From: JAVKLU01 sp031538895
GTDB lineage: Bacteria > Pseudomonadota > Gammaproteobacteria > Burkholderiales > Burkholderiaceae
Direction: 5' to 3'
DNA length: 14,916 nucleotides
Assembly: GCA_031538895.1 (NCBI GenBank)
Contig: JAVKLU010000054.1
Coordinates: forward strand, 1-14,916
Shown: positions 1-7,979 of the stretch, in pieces
How the letters are laid out: the number at the start of each line of letters is the position of its first letter
Position numbering within the stretch: the stretch's first letter is position 1
Made by a program: the position numbers and the translations under genes
Notes under the pieces: generated by a model
Told to the model about the DNA's origin: nothing
Database searches by the model: none
Seen by the model: only the letters and a program-made list of their open reading frames with translations

Positions 1-140
1 ACTTCTATAAATACAGAATGTGCGGATGAAGTGCGAGGCGCACAGCACACAGAAACCGGAGCGTACATACAGTACGTGAGGATTTCGCGTACTGCGCAAC
101 AAAGCAATTCGCCGCAAAAATGAATTGATAGAAATGCCCT
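1..140. repeat. Possible dispersed non-coding segment at left edge; no recognised gene in 1-312
   Basis: This stretch has no recognisable protein. Frame 1 stays open from base 1 to a TGA at 121-123 (about 40 codons), but the product is low-complexity and unlike any family I know, so a real gene tail is unlikely though not excluded. It holds a small palindrome, CGTAC-ATACA-GTACG (62-76), and a second GCGTACTGCGC at 87-97. The wording around 56-140 resembles, from memory, intergenic segments repeated in betaproteobacterial genomes; that is recollection, not a search. From ~140 to 312 the DNA is T-rich and probably holds the leader of the downstream membrane enzyme. I see no convincing promoter or Shine-Dalgarno sequence there. 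Confidence 0.3.
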
Positions 141-312
141 TCAGTTTTTGTCCTTTAGACTTCTGTCCCCTATCCGCTGCGGCACACTCAACAACGAGCG
201 CATATCGTCGGCGACTACGATACGCCCATTTTCCACCGTTCATCTGTTTATGCGCATACCCTTTTTTCATCATCGCCATTTTTTACACGCATTCTCTCTA
301 CCCTCGCTAGTG

Positions 313-2451
313 ATGCGTTGGCACGTACCCTATCGCTTGTACTTGCTGCTGGGGTTATTTTTTATTGATGTCTTTTGTTTAAGTCTATTTCGCGGCGTTT
401 TTTTGACTGCATTTGCGCCGACAACGCCGCTACCATTTGATGCCACCGTGATCGCGCTGCTCATGGGCATACGCTTTGACATCAAGATGTTGGTGTTTTT
501 GTATCTGCCATTTTTTCTACTGGCGTTTTTACCCTATTCCAAAACAATTAAACCACCGCTTTGGCAAAAATATCTGTGGGTCACGCTGAGTTTTTTATTC
601 TCGCTCAGTCTGGTGACGCTTTTTGCTATTGATGCCAGTTACTACGCCTATCTCAAAACGCGATTAAGCGCCGAAATTTTCATTTTGATGCAAGACGCGC
701 AACTGGCTTGGAATTTTGCGTCCCGTTCTTACCCTCTGTTTTGGCTGGGCTTGGTAGCTGTACTCATCGCCAGCATCATCACCGTAGGCAAATTTTGGTG
801 GCAATTCCACCACGTGCACCGTGTTTATGCGGCGCCCAAAACCTCATCGGTGATTGCGCTACCAAAACGCATCCGCATACGCAATGTCTTAATCGCCTTC
901 GCCTATTTTTTACTCAGCTTTGCGTTGTGGGTTTTGGGCGGGCATGGCAGCACGACGCCAGTTGGCCTCAATTGGAGCGCGGTCGGAAAACTGTCACCAC
1001 CATTTTTGCAAGAATTGGCCTACAACCCCGCGATTAAAGTGTTTGATGGCTACGGTAAAAAACTACCTTCGATTTCAATCACAGAGATTCAAGCCGTCGC
1101 GCCTTGGCTCAACAGTCAGTACGCATCACCGTCCAAGCGCGCGCTAGCGATGAGTACGCCCAATATGCCTGAATTGAATCTGAAAAAACTATTGCGCAAT
1201 CCGATTGGGGCCGCCGACACCAAACTACCGCCCACGCTCAATGTCGTTTTGGTGATCATGGAGTCCTATGCAGCGCAGCGCAGTGGAATCTTTGGTAATG
1301 CGCTCAAAGCCAGCCCCGAATTTGATCGTATCGCCAAAGAAGGAATTTTGTTCCCACGCTTTTTTTCCAGTGGCAACATCACCATGCGCGGCGTGTTTTC
1401 GAGTCTGACCGGAATTCCTGACACCACCAACGACTGGGCTACCGTTACGCCGGGATTGCAGCAACAAACTAGTCCCATTAATTTATTCACGCATCATCAA
1501 AAACTCTATTTCATTGGCGGCGATGTCGCATGGGCGGGATTGGGCGGATTTTTATTTGCAACTATTCCGCATATTCAAATTTATGAACGCAGCGCTTTTT
1601 CACAGCCACGTGTCAATTCCTGGGGGATTTCAGACCGTCATTTGTTTTTAGAAAGCAACAAAATTCTCGCCCAACAAAAAAAACCTTTTTTTGCCATTAT
1701 CCAAACTGCGCACAACCATAGGCCCTATGGCATTGAACCCGAAGATTTGGCACAACTACCGACCAAAATCCCCAGCCTAGAAACACTGCGCCAGAATGGT
1801 TTTAATTCTGAGATTGAATTTCGTGCATGGCAAAATCACGATTACTCTTTGGGTGTATGGTTGCGGGATTTACGCTCGCAAGCATGGGCGGACAACACTT
1901 TATTTGTTTTTGTCGGTGATCATGGTGTGTCTTACGACATCCCCGCGCAAGCGCACAGGGCGATTGTCAAAAATGGCTTGCAACAATTTCATATCCCACT
2001 GTTGCTGTGGTCCCCCAAATGGCTGCGTCCTGGCATCAATACCCGAATTGGATCTCAACCCGATGTGATTCCAACGATCGCAGGCTTAATGGGTTACGGA
2101 GACAAGGAGACGAGTGTGATCGCGCCCTCACTCATCGGCAAAAACTTACTTGACCCGCACAGCACAGCCAATCAAGCCTTAATTTTGCTGACCGGCGATC
2201 AGGAAAAGCTGGGGTTAGTCACTTCAAATTTTTTTGCCCAAGGGCTGCGGCGCCAGCTTGACTCCTCGATTCAACTCTCGCCCTTAAGTTGGGAGGGACT
2301 GAGCACCACCTCGCAATCAGTGCCGGCAAGCGCGGCGCGACCAATGACTGAACACGATAAGACTTTTGCGAAAAGTGCGATGACCGCTTTAGATACGGCC
2401 GCGTTATGGCTGATTCAAGAAAACCCTAAAAGTAATCTCAACGCTCCCTAG
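313..2451 (+). CDS. LTA synthase family protein (membrane-anchored phosphoglycerol/alkaline-phosphatase-fold transferase)
   Basis: Inner-membrane enzyme with several N-terminal membrane segments (about residues 8-220) followed by a large periplasmic sulfatase-like domain. Numbering from the ATG at 313 (712 aa), the metal and catalytic residues of LtaS have clear counterparts: Glu317 in VIMESYA, Thr357 in GNITMRG (the LtaS nucleophile position), His467 in QTAHNHRPYG, and Asp536-His537 in FVGDHGVS. The spacing between them is close to that of LtaS. In Gram-negative bacteria such proteins are relatives of OpgB and similar enzymes that move phosphoglycerol, or occasionally phosphoethanolamine, onto periplasmic glycans or envelope polymers; the substrate cannot be told from sequence. 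In-frame alternatives are ATG at 250 and TTG at 148. I chose 313 because the first membrane helix begins just after it. No candidate has a Shine-Dalgarno sequence. A Kef-type antiporter follows 62 bases downstream. Confidence 0.88.
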   Translation: MRWHVPYRLYLLLGLFFIDVFCLSLFRGVFLTAFAPTTPLPFDATVIALLMGIRFDIKMLVFLYLPFFLLAFLPYSKTIKPPLWQKYLWVTLSFLFSLSLVTLFAIDASYYAYLKTRLSAEIFILMQDAQLAWNFASRSYPLFWLGLVAVLIASIITVGKFWWQFHHVHRVYAAPKTSSVIALPKRIRIRNVLIAFAYFLLSFALWVLGGHGSTTPVGLNWSAVGKLSPPFLQELAYNPAIKVFDGYGKKLPSISITEIQAVAPWLNSQYASPSKRALAMSTPNMPELNLKKLLRNPIGAADTKLPPTLNVVLVIMESYAAQRSGIFGNALKASPEFDRIAKEGILFPRFFSSGNITMRGVFSSLTGIPDTTNDWATVTPGLQQQTSPINLFTHHQKLYFIGGDVAWAGLGGFLFATIPHIQIYERSAFSQPRVNSWGISDRHLFLESNKILAQQKKPFFAIIQTAHNHRPYGIEPEDLAQLPTKIPSLETLRQNGFNSEIEFRAWQNHDYSLGVWLRDLRSQAWADNTLFVFVGDHGVSYDIPAQAHRAIVKNGLQQFHIPLLLWSPKWLRPGINTRIGSQPDVIPTIAGLMGYGDKETSVIAPSLIGKNLLDPHSTANQALILLTGDQEKLGLVTSNFFAQGLRRQLDSSIQLSPLSWEGLSTTSQSVPASAARPMTEHDKTFAKSAMTALDTAALWLIQENPKSNLNAP

Positions 2452-2513
2452 AATCAGCCTCATAATTTACGCACTCAATGACGCAATAAATTACACCCAA
2501 AACCTCTCTCTAC

Positions 2514-4301
2514 ATGCTCACTACCTTGGAATTTATTCTCATCATGTTGGCGACTTCGGTCGTCGGTGTGGTGGTTTTTCGCCGTCTTAATTTACCGCCA
2601 ATGTTGGCCTATCTCGTGGTCGGTAGCGTGGTCGGCCCTAATGCCCTGGCGATTATTCAAGCCGACAGCCAATGGACACAACTGGCGGAATTCGGCGTCG
2701 TATTTTTGATGTTTTCCATCGGTTTGGAGTTTTCCTTAGAACGTCTCAAAGCCATGCGCCATATGGTATTTGGACTGGGTTCTTTGCAAGTTTTGGTGAT
2801 TGTTTCATCGTGTTTAGGCATTAACGCAGTACTGCCCGCTAATGTTCAGTTGCCCTGGGCGATGGCTTTTGCCATGGGCGCCGCCTTGGCGATGTCCTCA
2901 ACCGCAATGGTCTTGCAATTATTAAAAGAACAGCAAGCCATTGAAACAGCGCATGGGCGAAAAATTATCGGAATTTTGCTGTTGCAAGATTTAATCGTTC
3001 TGCCCTTATTGATTATTTTGGCGGCGTTTACCAAGACCACAACGACATGGGGGCTGACGATTGCTTTAGCACTGCTCAAAATGGTTGTGGTTTTGGGGCT
3101 TTTGTTTTTTGGCGGACGCTGGTGTATTCAATATTGGTTAAGCATTGTTGCGCGCGCGCGTTCGCAAGAACTGTTTATGCTCAATTTATTACTGATCACT
3201 TTAGGTGCGGCGGCGATTACTCATGCGGCTGGGCTATCACTTTCGATGGGGGCGTTTATTGCGGGAATGCTGATTTCAGAAACTGACTTTCGTCATCAGG
3301 TGGAGCAAGACATTAAACCGTTTCGCGATGTGTTATTGGGGCTATTTTTTATCACCATTGGCACTTTACTCAATTGGGACATTGTGCTGGCGTCATCAAT
3401 CTATGTCGTGCTATTTTTAACTGTTTTTATCGTCCTCAAATTCGCCCTGGTCGCAATGCTGACCTACTATTTTGGACGCAAAAAAGAATTGGGCAGCGCA
3501 CTGCGCACCGGCTTGCTACTGGCGCAAGCGGGCGAATTTTCTTTTGTACTGATTCACTACGTCACGCAAACGCTTAACAGCAAAAACGTCACGCATAACA
3601 CCTTGCTACAAATCACATTGGCGGCGATGGTCTTGTCGATGTTGTTAACACCTTTTATATTCAAATATGCTGACCGCATCGTCATGCGGTTTTCCGCGAG
3701 CGATTGGCTACAGCAATCCTTGCGCTTAACACGTTTGGCCGCACAAAGCATTAAAGAGCGCGACATCGTTTTAATCGTCGGTTATGGACGTTGTGGCGAA
3801 CAACTGGCCTCACTGTTATCCAATGAAAAACAGGCTTATCAAGTCTTGGACCTTGACCTCGATCGCGTTGCCGAAGGCCGTGCGCGTGGCGTCGCAGTCA
3901 TGTATGGTGACGCGAGTCAGCGTGAAAGCCTACTCGCCGCAGGTTTGTTGCGGGCTCGAATTTTGGTACTGACTTTTCATGATGAACACGCGGCACAACG
4001 CCTAATTCGATTGGCGCGCAGTATGGCGCCACAATTACCGATCATCGTACGCAGCGTTGATGAAAAACCGCTTGATGCCTTGATCGCGGCAGGGGCAACA
4101 GAAGTAGTTCCCGACGCGCTGGAATCCAGTTTAATGTTGGCTTCACACACTTTAATCAGCTTGGGTTATCCGCTGCGCCAAGTCGTTCACTTTGTTCAAC
4201 ACTCGCGCAAAAATCAATACGCGGCGTTGCGCGAAGGGATGAATTTGCCGACTGAAATGATGCACCATACGGACGCCGAGCACGCGCCACACAAACCTTA
4301 A
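2514..4301 (+). CDS. Monovalent cation:proton antiporter, CPA2 family (Kef-type) with C-terminal RCK/TrkA-N domain
   Basis: Predicted inner-membrane K+ (or Na+)/H+ antiporter of 595 aa. Residues 1 to ~390 are a Na_H_Exchanger-type membrane domain with about 12 helices. The sequence FRDVLLGLFFITIGTLL (about 270) and QAGEFSFVL (Gln338-Glu341 region) match conserved stretches of KefB/KefC. A Rossmann RCK_N domain begins near 417, with the nucleotide-binding glycines in GYGRCG (423-428) and an acidic DLDLDR at the end of the second strand. The size fits KefB (about 600 aa) and KefC. Kef proteins are glutathione-gated K+ efflux systems protecting against electrophiles, but I see no adjacent KefF/KefG-like ancillary gene, so glutathione gating is unproven. 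The start ATG has a pyrimidine-rich leader and no Shine-Dalgarno sequence. It could be cotranscribed with the upstream enzyme (62-base gap). Confidence 0.9.
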   Translation: MLTTLEFILIMLATSVVGVVVFRRLNLPPMLAYLVVGSVVGPNALAIIQADSQWTQLAEFGVVFLMFSIGLEFSLERLKAMRHMVFGLGSLQVLVIVSSCLGINAVLPANVQLPWAMAFAMGAALAMSSTAMVLQLLKEQQAIETAHGRKIIGILLLQDLIVLPLLIILAAFTKTTTTWGLTIALALLKMVVVLGLLFFGGRWCIQYWLSIVARARSQELFMLNLLLITLGAAAITHAAGLSLSMGAFIAGMLISETDFRHQVEQDIKPFRDVLLGLFFITIGTLLNWDIVLASSIYVVLFLTVFIVLKFALVAMLTYYFGRKKELGSALRTGLLLAQAGEFSFVLIHYVTQTLNSKNVTHNTLLQITLAAMVLSMLLTPFIFKYADRIVMRFSASDWLQQSLRLTRLAAQSIKERDIVLIVGYGRCGEQLASLLSNEKQAYQVLDLDLDRVAEGRARGVAVMYGDASQRESLLAAGLLRARILVLTFHDEHAAQRLIRLARSMAPQLPIIVRSVDEKPLDALIAAGATEVVPDALESSLMLASHTLISLGYPLRQVVHFVQHSRKNQYAALREGMNLPTEMMHHTDAEHAPHKP

Positions 4302-4436
4302 TCTCATTAGCAAAGCATCGACTCATTAGTAAGGGCGCAACTCAAAAAAAGCAAAACCCGTCGTGGACTTGGTCAATCTCATCGATAATTCGCTCCCTTT
4401 TTTACATGCTTGCCCGATCACTACGGGCCTTTTGCC

Positions 4437-6296
4437 ATGATTCGTCTGTCTGAACTCAAACTCCCGCTAACCGACTTGCCCGTCCATGAGCGACGCGCGG
4501 CTGACGCAAAAACCGAAACGGATCAGCCCCCGCCCTTGCATCCTATGCCCGTGTTACGCGAATTAGCCGCACAAATGTTAGGTATCGCGGCACAAGAGAT
4601 CGATACGCTAACGGTTTTTAAACGCAGCATCGATGCGCGTAAACAAAATTTGTTGGTGGTTTTTATCGTCGATGTGACTTTGCATCAATCCACACCAGAG
4701 GCGGCATTGTTAGCGCAACATAGTGCCCATCCGCATATCCAAGCGACGCCAGACATGCATTGGCAAGGGCCCGTGCAAAAGTCATCTGATTTGGCGAGCG
4801 ATCAGCACGAACGTCCCGTTGTCGTCGGATTTGGCCCTTGTGGAATGTTCGCCGCTTTAGTCCTCGCGCAAATGGGGTTTGCGCCGATCGTGATTGAACG
4901 CGGGCCGATGGTGCGGCAACGCACTACAGACACTTGGGGTCTGTGGCGCAAGCATATTTTGAAAGAGCGCAGCAATGTCCAATTTGGCGAAGGCGGTGCG
5001 GGGACTTTTTCAGATGGCAAACTGTATAGCCAGATCAAAGATCCACGCCATTTGGGGCGCAAAGTGATGCAAGAGTTGGTTCGCTTTGGTGCGCCTGAAG
5101 AAATTCTATTTGTCGCCCATCCTCATATCGGCACCTTTAAATTAGTCAAAGTCGTCGAGGGTTTGCGCCGCGAAATTATTCGCTTGGGCGGTGAAGTGCG
5201 CTTCTCGCAGCGCGTGCTTGAGATTGAATACGACAGCGACTCTAAGGGACGGCAATTGCAAGCACTGAAGATTTTGGATTACGCCAGCGACACGACTTAC
5301 ACCCTCGCTGCGCGCCACGTCGTCATGGCTCTAGGACACAGCGCGCGCGATACTTTTACGATGTTGCATCGTCATCATGTGGCAATGGCGGCCAAGCCTT
5401 TTTCCATTGGTGTGCGTATCGAGCATCCACAAAGCGTGATTGATCGCGCGCGCTGGGGTCGTCACGCCGGGCATCCACTGTTAGGCGCGGCCGATTACAA
5501 ACTGATCCATCACGCCAAAAATGGCCGTGCCGTATACAGTTTTTGTATGTGCCCAGGCGGCACGGTAGTGGCGGCAAGCAGCGAAATCGGAGGCGTTGTC
5601 ACCAATGGCATGAGCCAGTATTCGCGCAACGAACGTAACGCCAACGCGGGAATTGTTGTCGCGGTCGATCCGCGCGATTACCCAACTGATCCCGCCGTAC
5701 TTGAAGCCATGTTAGGGCAAGAGGACGGCAATGCGGTGCGACATAGCAGCGATAATTTTGCGGATGCTGCGCTCGGCTTGCACTCTGATTTGCACCCCCA
5801 TATTCACCCATTAGCGGGCTTGGTCTTGCAACGACAACTCGAAGCCCAGGCCTATGTTTTGGGCGGCAGCACCTACGAAGCACCAGCGCAATTGGTCGGC
5901 GACTTTCTACATCACCGCGCCTCCACAACTATCGGCAGTGTCGTGCCGTCCTATCAACCGGGCGTCAAAATGGTTAACTTGCATCACGCTCTCCCCGACT
6001 ATGCCAGCATCGCGATTCGTGAAGCGCTACCGGTATTTGGACAAAAAATCAAAGGTTTTGATATGTCAGATGCGGTACTAACTGGCGTCGAAACTCGAAC
6101 CTCGTCGCCATTACGAATTGCGCGTGATGACAAGACTTTGCAAAGTCCTACGCTGCGCGGGCTTTATCCGGCGGGTGAAGGCGCAGGTTACGCGGGCGGA
6201 ATTTTGTCGGCGGCAGTTGACGGCATCAAAGTTGGCGAAGCTCTAGCAAAGGCGTTAGCAAAAGCATTAGCAAGGGGATTAGCAGCGGATGATTAA
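4437..6296 (+). CDS. NAD(P)/FAD-dependent oxidoreductase, COG2509-type (substrate unknown)
   Basis: About 619 aa from ATG 4437; a TTG at 4410 would add nine residues. An N-terminal region of about 125 residues precedes a dinucleotide-binding fold: VVVGFGPCGMFAA has Gly131, Gly133 and Gly136 of the GxGxxG motif, and IERG follows at the end of the second strand. FGEGGAGTFSDGKL (183-196) and the C-terminal PAGEGAGYAGGILSAA (from about 578, a flavin-contacting element) are hallmarks of the uncharacterised 'FAD-dependent dehydrogenase' family. Its biochemical reaction has not, to my knowledge, been assigned, so none is given here. The C-terminus carries a run of four imperfect ALAK-like tetrapeptides encoded by 12-base repeats. 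It lies 135 bases after the antiporter and 139 before the TPR gene. There is no Shine-Dalgarno sequence before the start. Confidence 0.88.
   Translation: MIRLSELKLPLTDLPVHERRAADAKTETDQPPPLHPMPVLRELAAQMLGIAAQEIDTLTVFKRSIDARKQNLLVVFIVDVTLHQSTPEAALLAQHSAHPHIQATPDMHWQGPVQKSSDLASDQHERPVVVGFGPCGMFAALVLAQMGFAPIVIERGPMVRQRTTDTWGLWRKHILKERSNVQFGEGGAGTFSDGKLYSQIKDPRHLGRKVMQELVRFGAPEEILFVAHPHIGTFKLVKVVEGLRREIIRLGGEVRFSQRVLEIEYDSDSKGRQLQALKILDYASDTTYTLAARHVVMALGHSARDTFTMLHRHHVAMAAKPFSIGVRIEHPQSVIDRARWGRHAGHPLLGAADYKLIHHAKNGRAVYSFCMCPGGTVVAASSEIGGVVTNGMSQYSRNERNANAGIVVAVDPRDYPTDPAVLEAMLGQEDGNAVRHSSDNFADAALGLHSDLHPHIHPLAGLVLQRQLEAQAYVLGGSTYEAPAQLVGDFLHHRASTTIGSVVPSYQPGVKMVNLHHALPDYASIAIREALPVFGQKIKGFDMSDAVLTGVETRTSSPLRIARDDKTLQSPTLRGLYPAGEGAGYAGGILSAAVDGIKVGEALAKALAKALARGLAADD
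6240..6287 (+). repeat. Four imperfect 12-base tandem repeats in the 3' end of the FAD oxidoreductase gene
   Basis: The units are GCTCTAGCAAAG, GCGTTAGCAAAA, GCATTAGCAAGG and GGATTAGCAGCG. They encode ALAK, ALAK, ALAR and GLAA just before the stop codon. The common core TTAGCA is kept while third positions differ, so this is an old or slippage-derived expansion giving a short charged, alanine-rich helical tail. Confidence 0.7.
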
Positions 6297-6435
6297 CTAC
6301 GCAAAACCCGATGCCGCATCATGGATGAAAGTAATGGTCAGAAATAATGTTCAAAAATAACGCCCAAATTTGGGAATAAAGCACGGGGATAGACTGTTTA
6401 ACCTAGTCCTTACCACTCTTATCTTGGAACTCTCT

Positions 6436-6897
6436 ATGAAAACAACTTTGAATCAAAAATTACTTTTGAGCATTGCTGGATTGATGCTCGCAATCAACAT
6501 GACCCCCGCACTTGCGGATGATGCGCCCTCACCAGCGGCCGGAGTCAAAGCGAAATCAGTTGATCCATTGGACGCGATCCGTGTCTTCATCAAAAAAGAA
6601 CATTGGGAACAAGCCATCACGGAACTCAAAAAACAAGCTGAAACTCCAGACGTGAATAATTTATTAGGCTTCACGCACCGTAAAAGTGGCAAATTAGACC
6701 AAGCTTTGGTGTACTACGACAAAGCCTTAAAAGCCAACCCTAACCATCTGGGCGCGCTCGAATACCAAGGCGAAGCCTTTTTGATGATGCGCAAATTGGA
6801 ACAAGCGCAAAGTAATTTGGCTCGTTTAAAAACACTGTGCGGCGGCAAGTGTGAAGAATACGAAGACCTTAATAAAGCCATTCAACGCTATAAATAA
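6436..6897 (+). CDS. Small exported TPR (tetratricopeptide) protein with C-terminal CxxxC
   Basis: From ATG 6436 it is 153 aa. A further in-frame TTG lies at 6370, but the ATG places a classical signal peptide at the very N-terminus: Lys2 and Lys8, a hydrophobic stretch 9-22, and a likely signal-peptidase site after ALA (27) before DD. A weak GGA at 6426-6428 could serve as ribosome-binding site. The mature part has two to three TPR-like helix pairs (about 45-130), with clear 'GKLDQALVYYDKALKANPNH' spacing. It ends in LKTLCGGKCEEYEDL with Cys135 and Cys139, the only cysteines, which could form a disulphide in the periplasm. TPR proteins act as protein-protein scaffolds; no partner is suggested by the flanking FAD enzyme or panB. 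The gene stands alone with 139 bases before and 102 bases after it. Confidence 0.82.
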   Translation: MKTTLNQKLLLSIAGLMLAINMTPALADDAPSPAAGVKAKSVDPLDAIRVFIKKEHWEQAITELKKQAETPDVNNLLGFTHRKSGKLDQALVYYDKALKANPNHLGALEYQGEAFLMMRKLEQAQSNLARLKTLCGGKCEEYEDLNKAIQRYK

Positions 6898-6999
6898 GGT
6901 TCAAAAAGTATCACCTTCGTCAAAACGGCAACAGTAGGGATCGGCGTACTAGAATCGCATCTTCTTAATCACGCCCTCCTTACTTTTGCCTGTGACGCC

Positions 7000-7827
7000 A
7001 TGACCTACCTCGCTCCTGCATCGACTTCATCCAACGCGCCGGTACAAACCTTACCCAAGCTTACTCAAAAACATCTGGCGGGAGAAAAAATTGCCTCTCT
7101 GACCTGTTACGACGCCAGTTTTGCCGCGTGTATGCAAGCGGCAGGCGTTGAGTTGTTATTGGTTGGCGATTCTTTAGGCATGGTCTGTCAAGGCAAAAAC
7201 TCCACCCTATCGGTCAGTGTTGCCGATGTCGCGTATCACGTCAGTTGTGTCGCGCGCGCCAAAACCAGTGCGCTGATCGCTGCGGATTTGCCTTTCGCCA
7301 GCTACGGTAATTTGGACGATACCTACCGCAATGCTGCCGCCCTGATTCAAGCGGGGGCAGAAATCGTCAAAATTGAAGGGGGCGCGTGGTTAGCGCCAAC
7401 GATTGAATACCTGAGTCAGCGTGGCATTCCGGTGTGGGCGCATTTGGGATTGATGCCACAACACATTCATCAATTAGGTGGCTATAAAGTTCAAGGCAAA
7501 ACCACACTGCAAGCGGATCAAACACTGACCGATGCACGCATTTTGACGGATGCCGGCGCAGCGATGATGTTGTTAGAAGCCGTTCCGGCAAGCCTCGCCA
7601 AACAAGTTACGCAAAGTCTCGCAATCCCAACTATCGGTATCGGTGCAGGGATTGATTGTTCGGGACAAATTCTGGTCATGCACGACATGCTGGATGTTTT
7701 CCCTGGTAAAAAAGCGCGTTTTGTACACAATTTTTTAAGTGGGCAAGCCAGTATTGGCGCGGCCTTTGAGGCTTATGTGCAGGCGGTCAAACAACGCTCT
7801 TTCCCGACTCTCGCGCACAGTTTTTAA
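7000..7827 (+). CDS. panB: 3-methyl-2-oxobutanoate hydroxymethyltransferase (ketopantoate hydroxymethyltransferase)
   Basis: Cytosolic enzyme of pantothenate and CoA synthesis. It transfers the one-carbon unit of 5,10-methylene-tetrahydrofolate to 2-oxoisovalerate, making ketopantoate. The 275 aa align by eye along the whole E. coli PanB (264 aa) with an N-terminal extension of about 12. Residues matching its Mg2+ ligands are Asp57 (VGDSLGM), Asp96 (AADLPF) and Glu126 (KIEGG); Lys124 and the general base Glu193 (LLEAVP) are also present. HLGLMPQ, GGYKVQGK and IPTIGIGAGIDCSGQ are signature segments. panC, its usual partner, is not next to it: a stress gene, katG, follows after a long regulatory gap. 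No Shine-Dalgarno sequence precedes the ATG, and I see no convincing promoter or terminator of its own. Confidence 0.96.
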   Translation: MTYLAPASTSSNAPVQTLPKLTQKHLAGEKIASLTCYDASFAACMQAAGVELLLVGDSLGMVCQGKNSTLSVSVADVAYHVSCVARAKTSALIAADLPFASYGNLDDTYRNAAALIQAGAEIVKIEGGAWLAPTIEYLSQRGIPVWAHLGLMPQHIHQLGGYKVQGKTTLQADQTLTDARILTDAGAAMMLLEAVPASLAKQVTQSLAIPTIGIGAGIDCSGQILVMHDMLDVFPGKKARFVHNFLSGQASIGAAFEAYVQAVKQRSFPTLAHSF

Positions 7828-7913
7828 AAGCGCTTTCGCCGAAAGATCTGATCAGGCAAATTTTGTGCAAACTTTAATTCAAGCCTAAATGGTGCCCCCA
7901 GTAGATCAAAAAA

Positions 7914-7950
7914 ATAGTTAAAAGCTATCGTAAAAATAGCAACAATTGCT
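7914..7950 (+). promoter_or_regulatory. Predicted OxyR binding site upstream of katG
   Basis: Bases 7914-7928 read ATAGTTAAAAGCTAT, an exact match to the OxyR half-site ATAGnTnnnAnCTAT. After exactly seven bases a second, weaker copy follows at 7936-7950 (ATAGCAACAATTGCT), with ATAG intact and the last quarter degraded. The N7 spacing is that of the full OxyR tetramer site. The site ends one base before the -35 hexamer, the position expected for an activator contacting RNA polymerase. OxyR senses hydrogen peroxide and activates katG in many proteobacteria, so the function follows from motif plus target. No oxyR gene lies in this window. Confidence 0.8.
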
Positions 7951-7979
7951 TTGACTAATAGCTGGGATAAAAATACTAT
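7951..7979 (+). promoter_or_regulatory. katG sigma-70 promoter
   Basis: The -35 element TTGACT (7951-7956) and the -10 element TACTAT (7974-7979) are separated by an ideal 17 bases, with one and two mismatches to consensus. Transcription would start near 7986, giving a 5' leader of about 164 nt before the katG ATG. The predicted OxyR site lies directly upstream. The remainder of the gap (7828-7913 and 7987-8137) shows nothing I can name apart from a short CTTTC-gcc-GAAAG hairpin just after panB, which lacks a T-tract. Confidence 0.75.

Noticed and set aside
148..312. Upstream extension of the LTA-synthase-type gene to TTG 148
   Set aside because: The extension is a rare start codon without a Shine-Dalgarno sequence and adds a non-hydrophobic, unfamiliar segment before the first helix. 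ATG 313 (or 250) is more credible.
4406..4436. Terminator-like GCCCG-ATCACTA-CGGGC hairpin followed by CTTTT just before the FAD oxidoreductase start
   Set aside because: The stem is only 5 bp, the T-run is short, and it abuts the start codon. It is too weak to call a terminator or attenuator.
7829..7850. CTTTC-gcc-GAAAG hairpin after panB
   Set aside because: A short 5-bp stem with no following T-tract; not sufficient for a terminator call.
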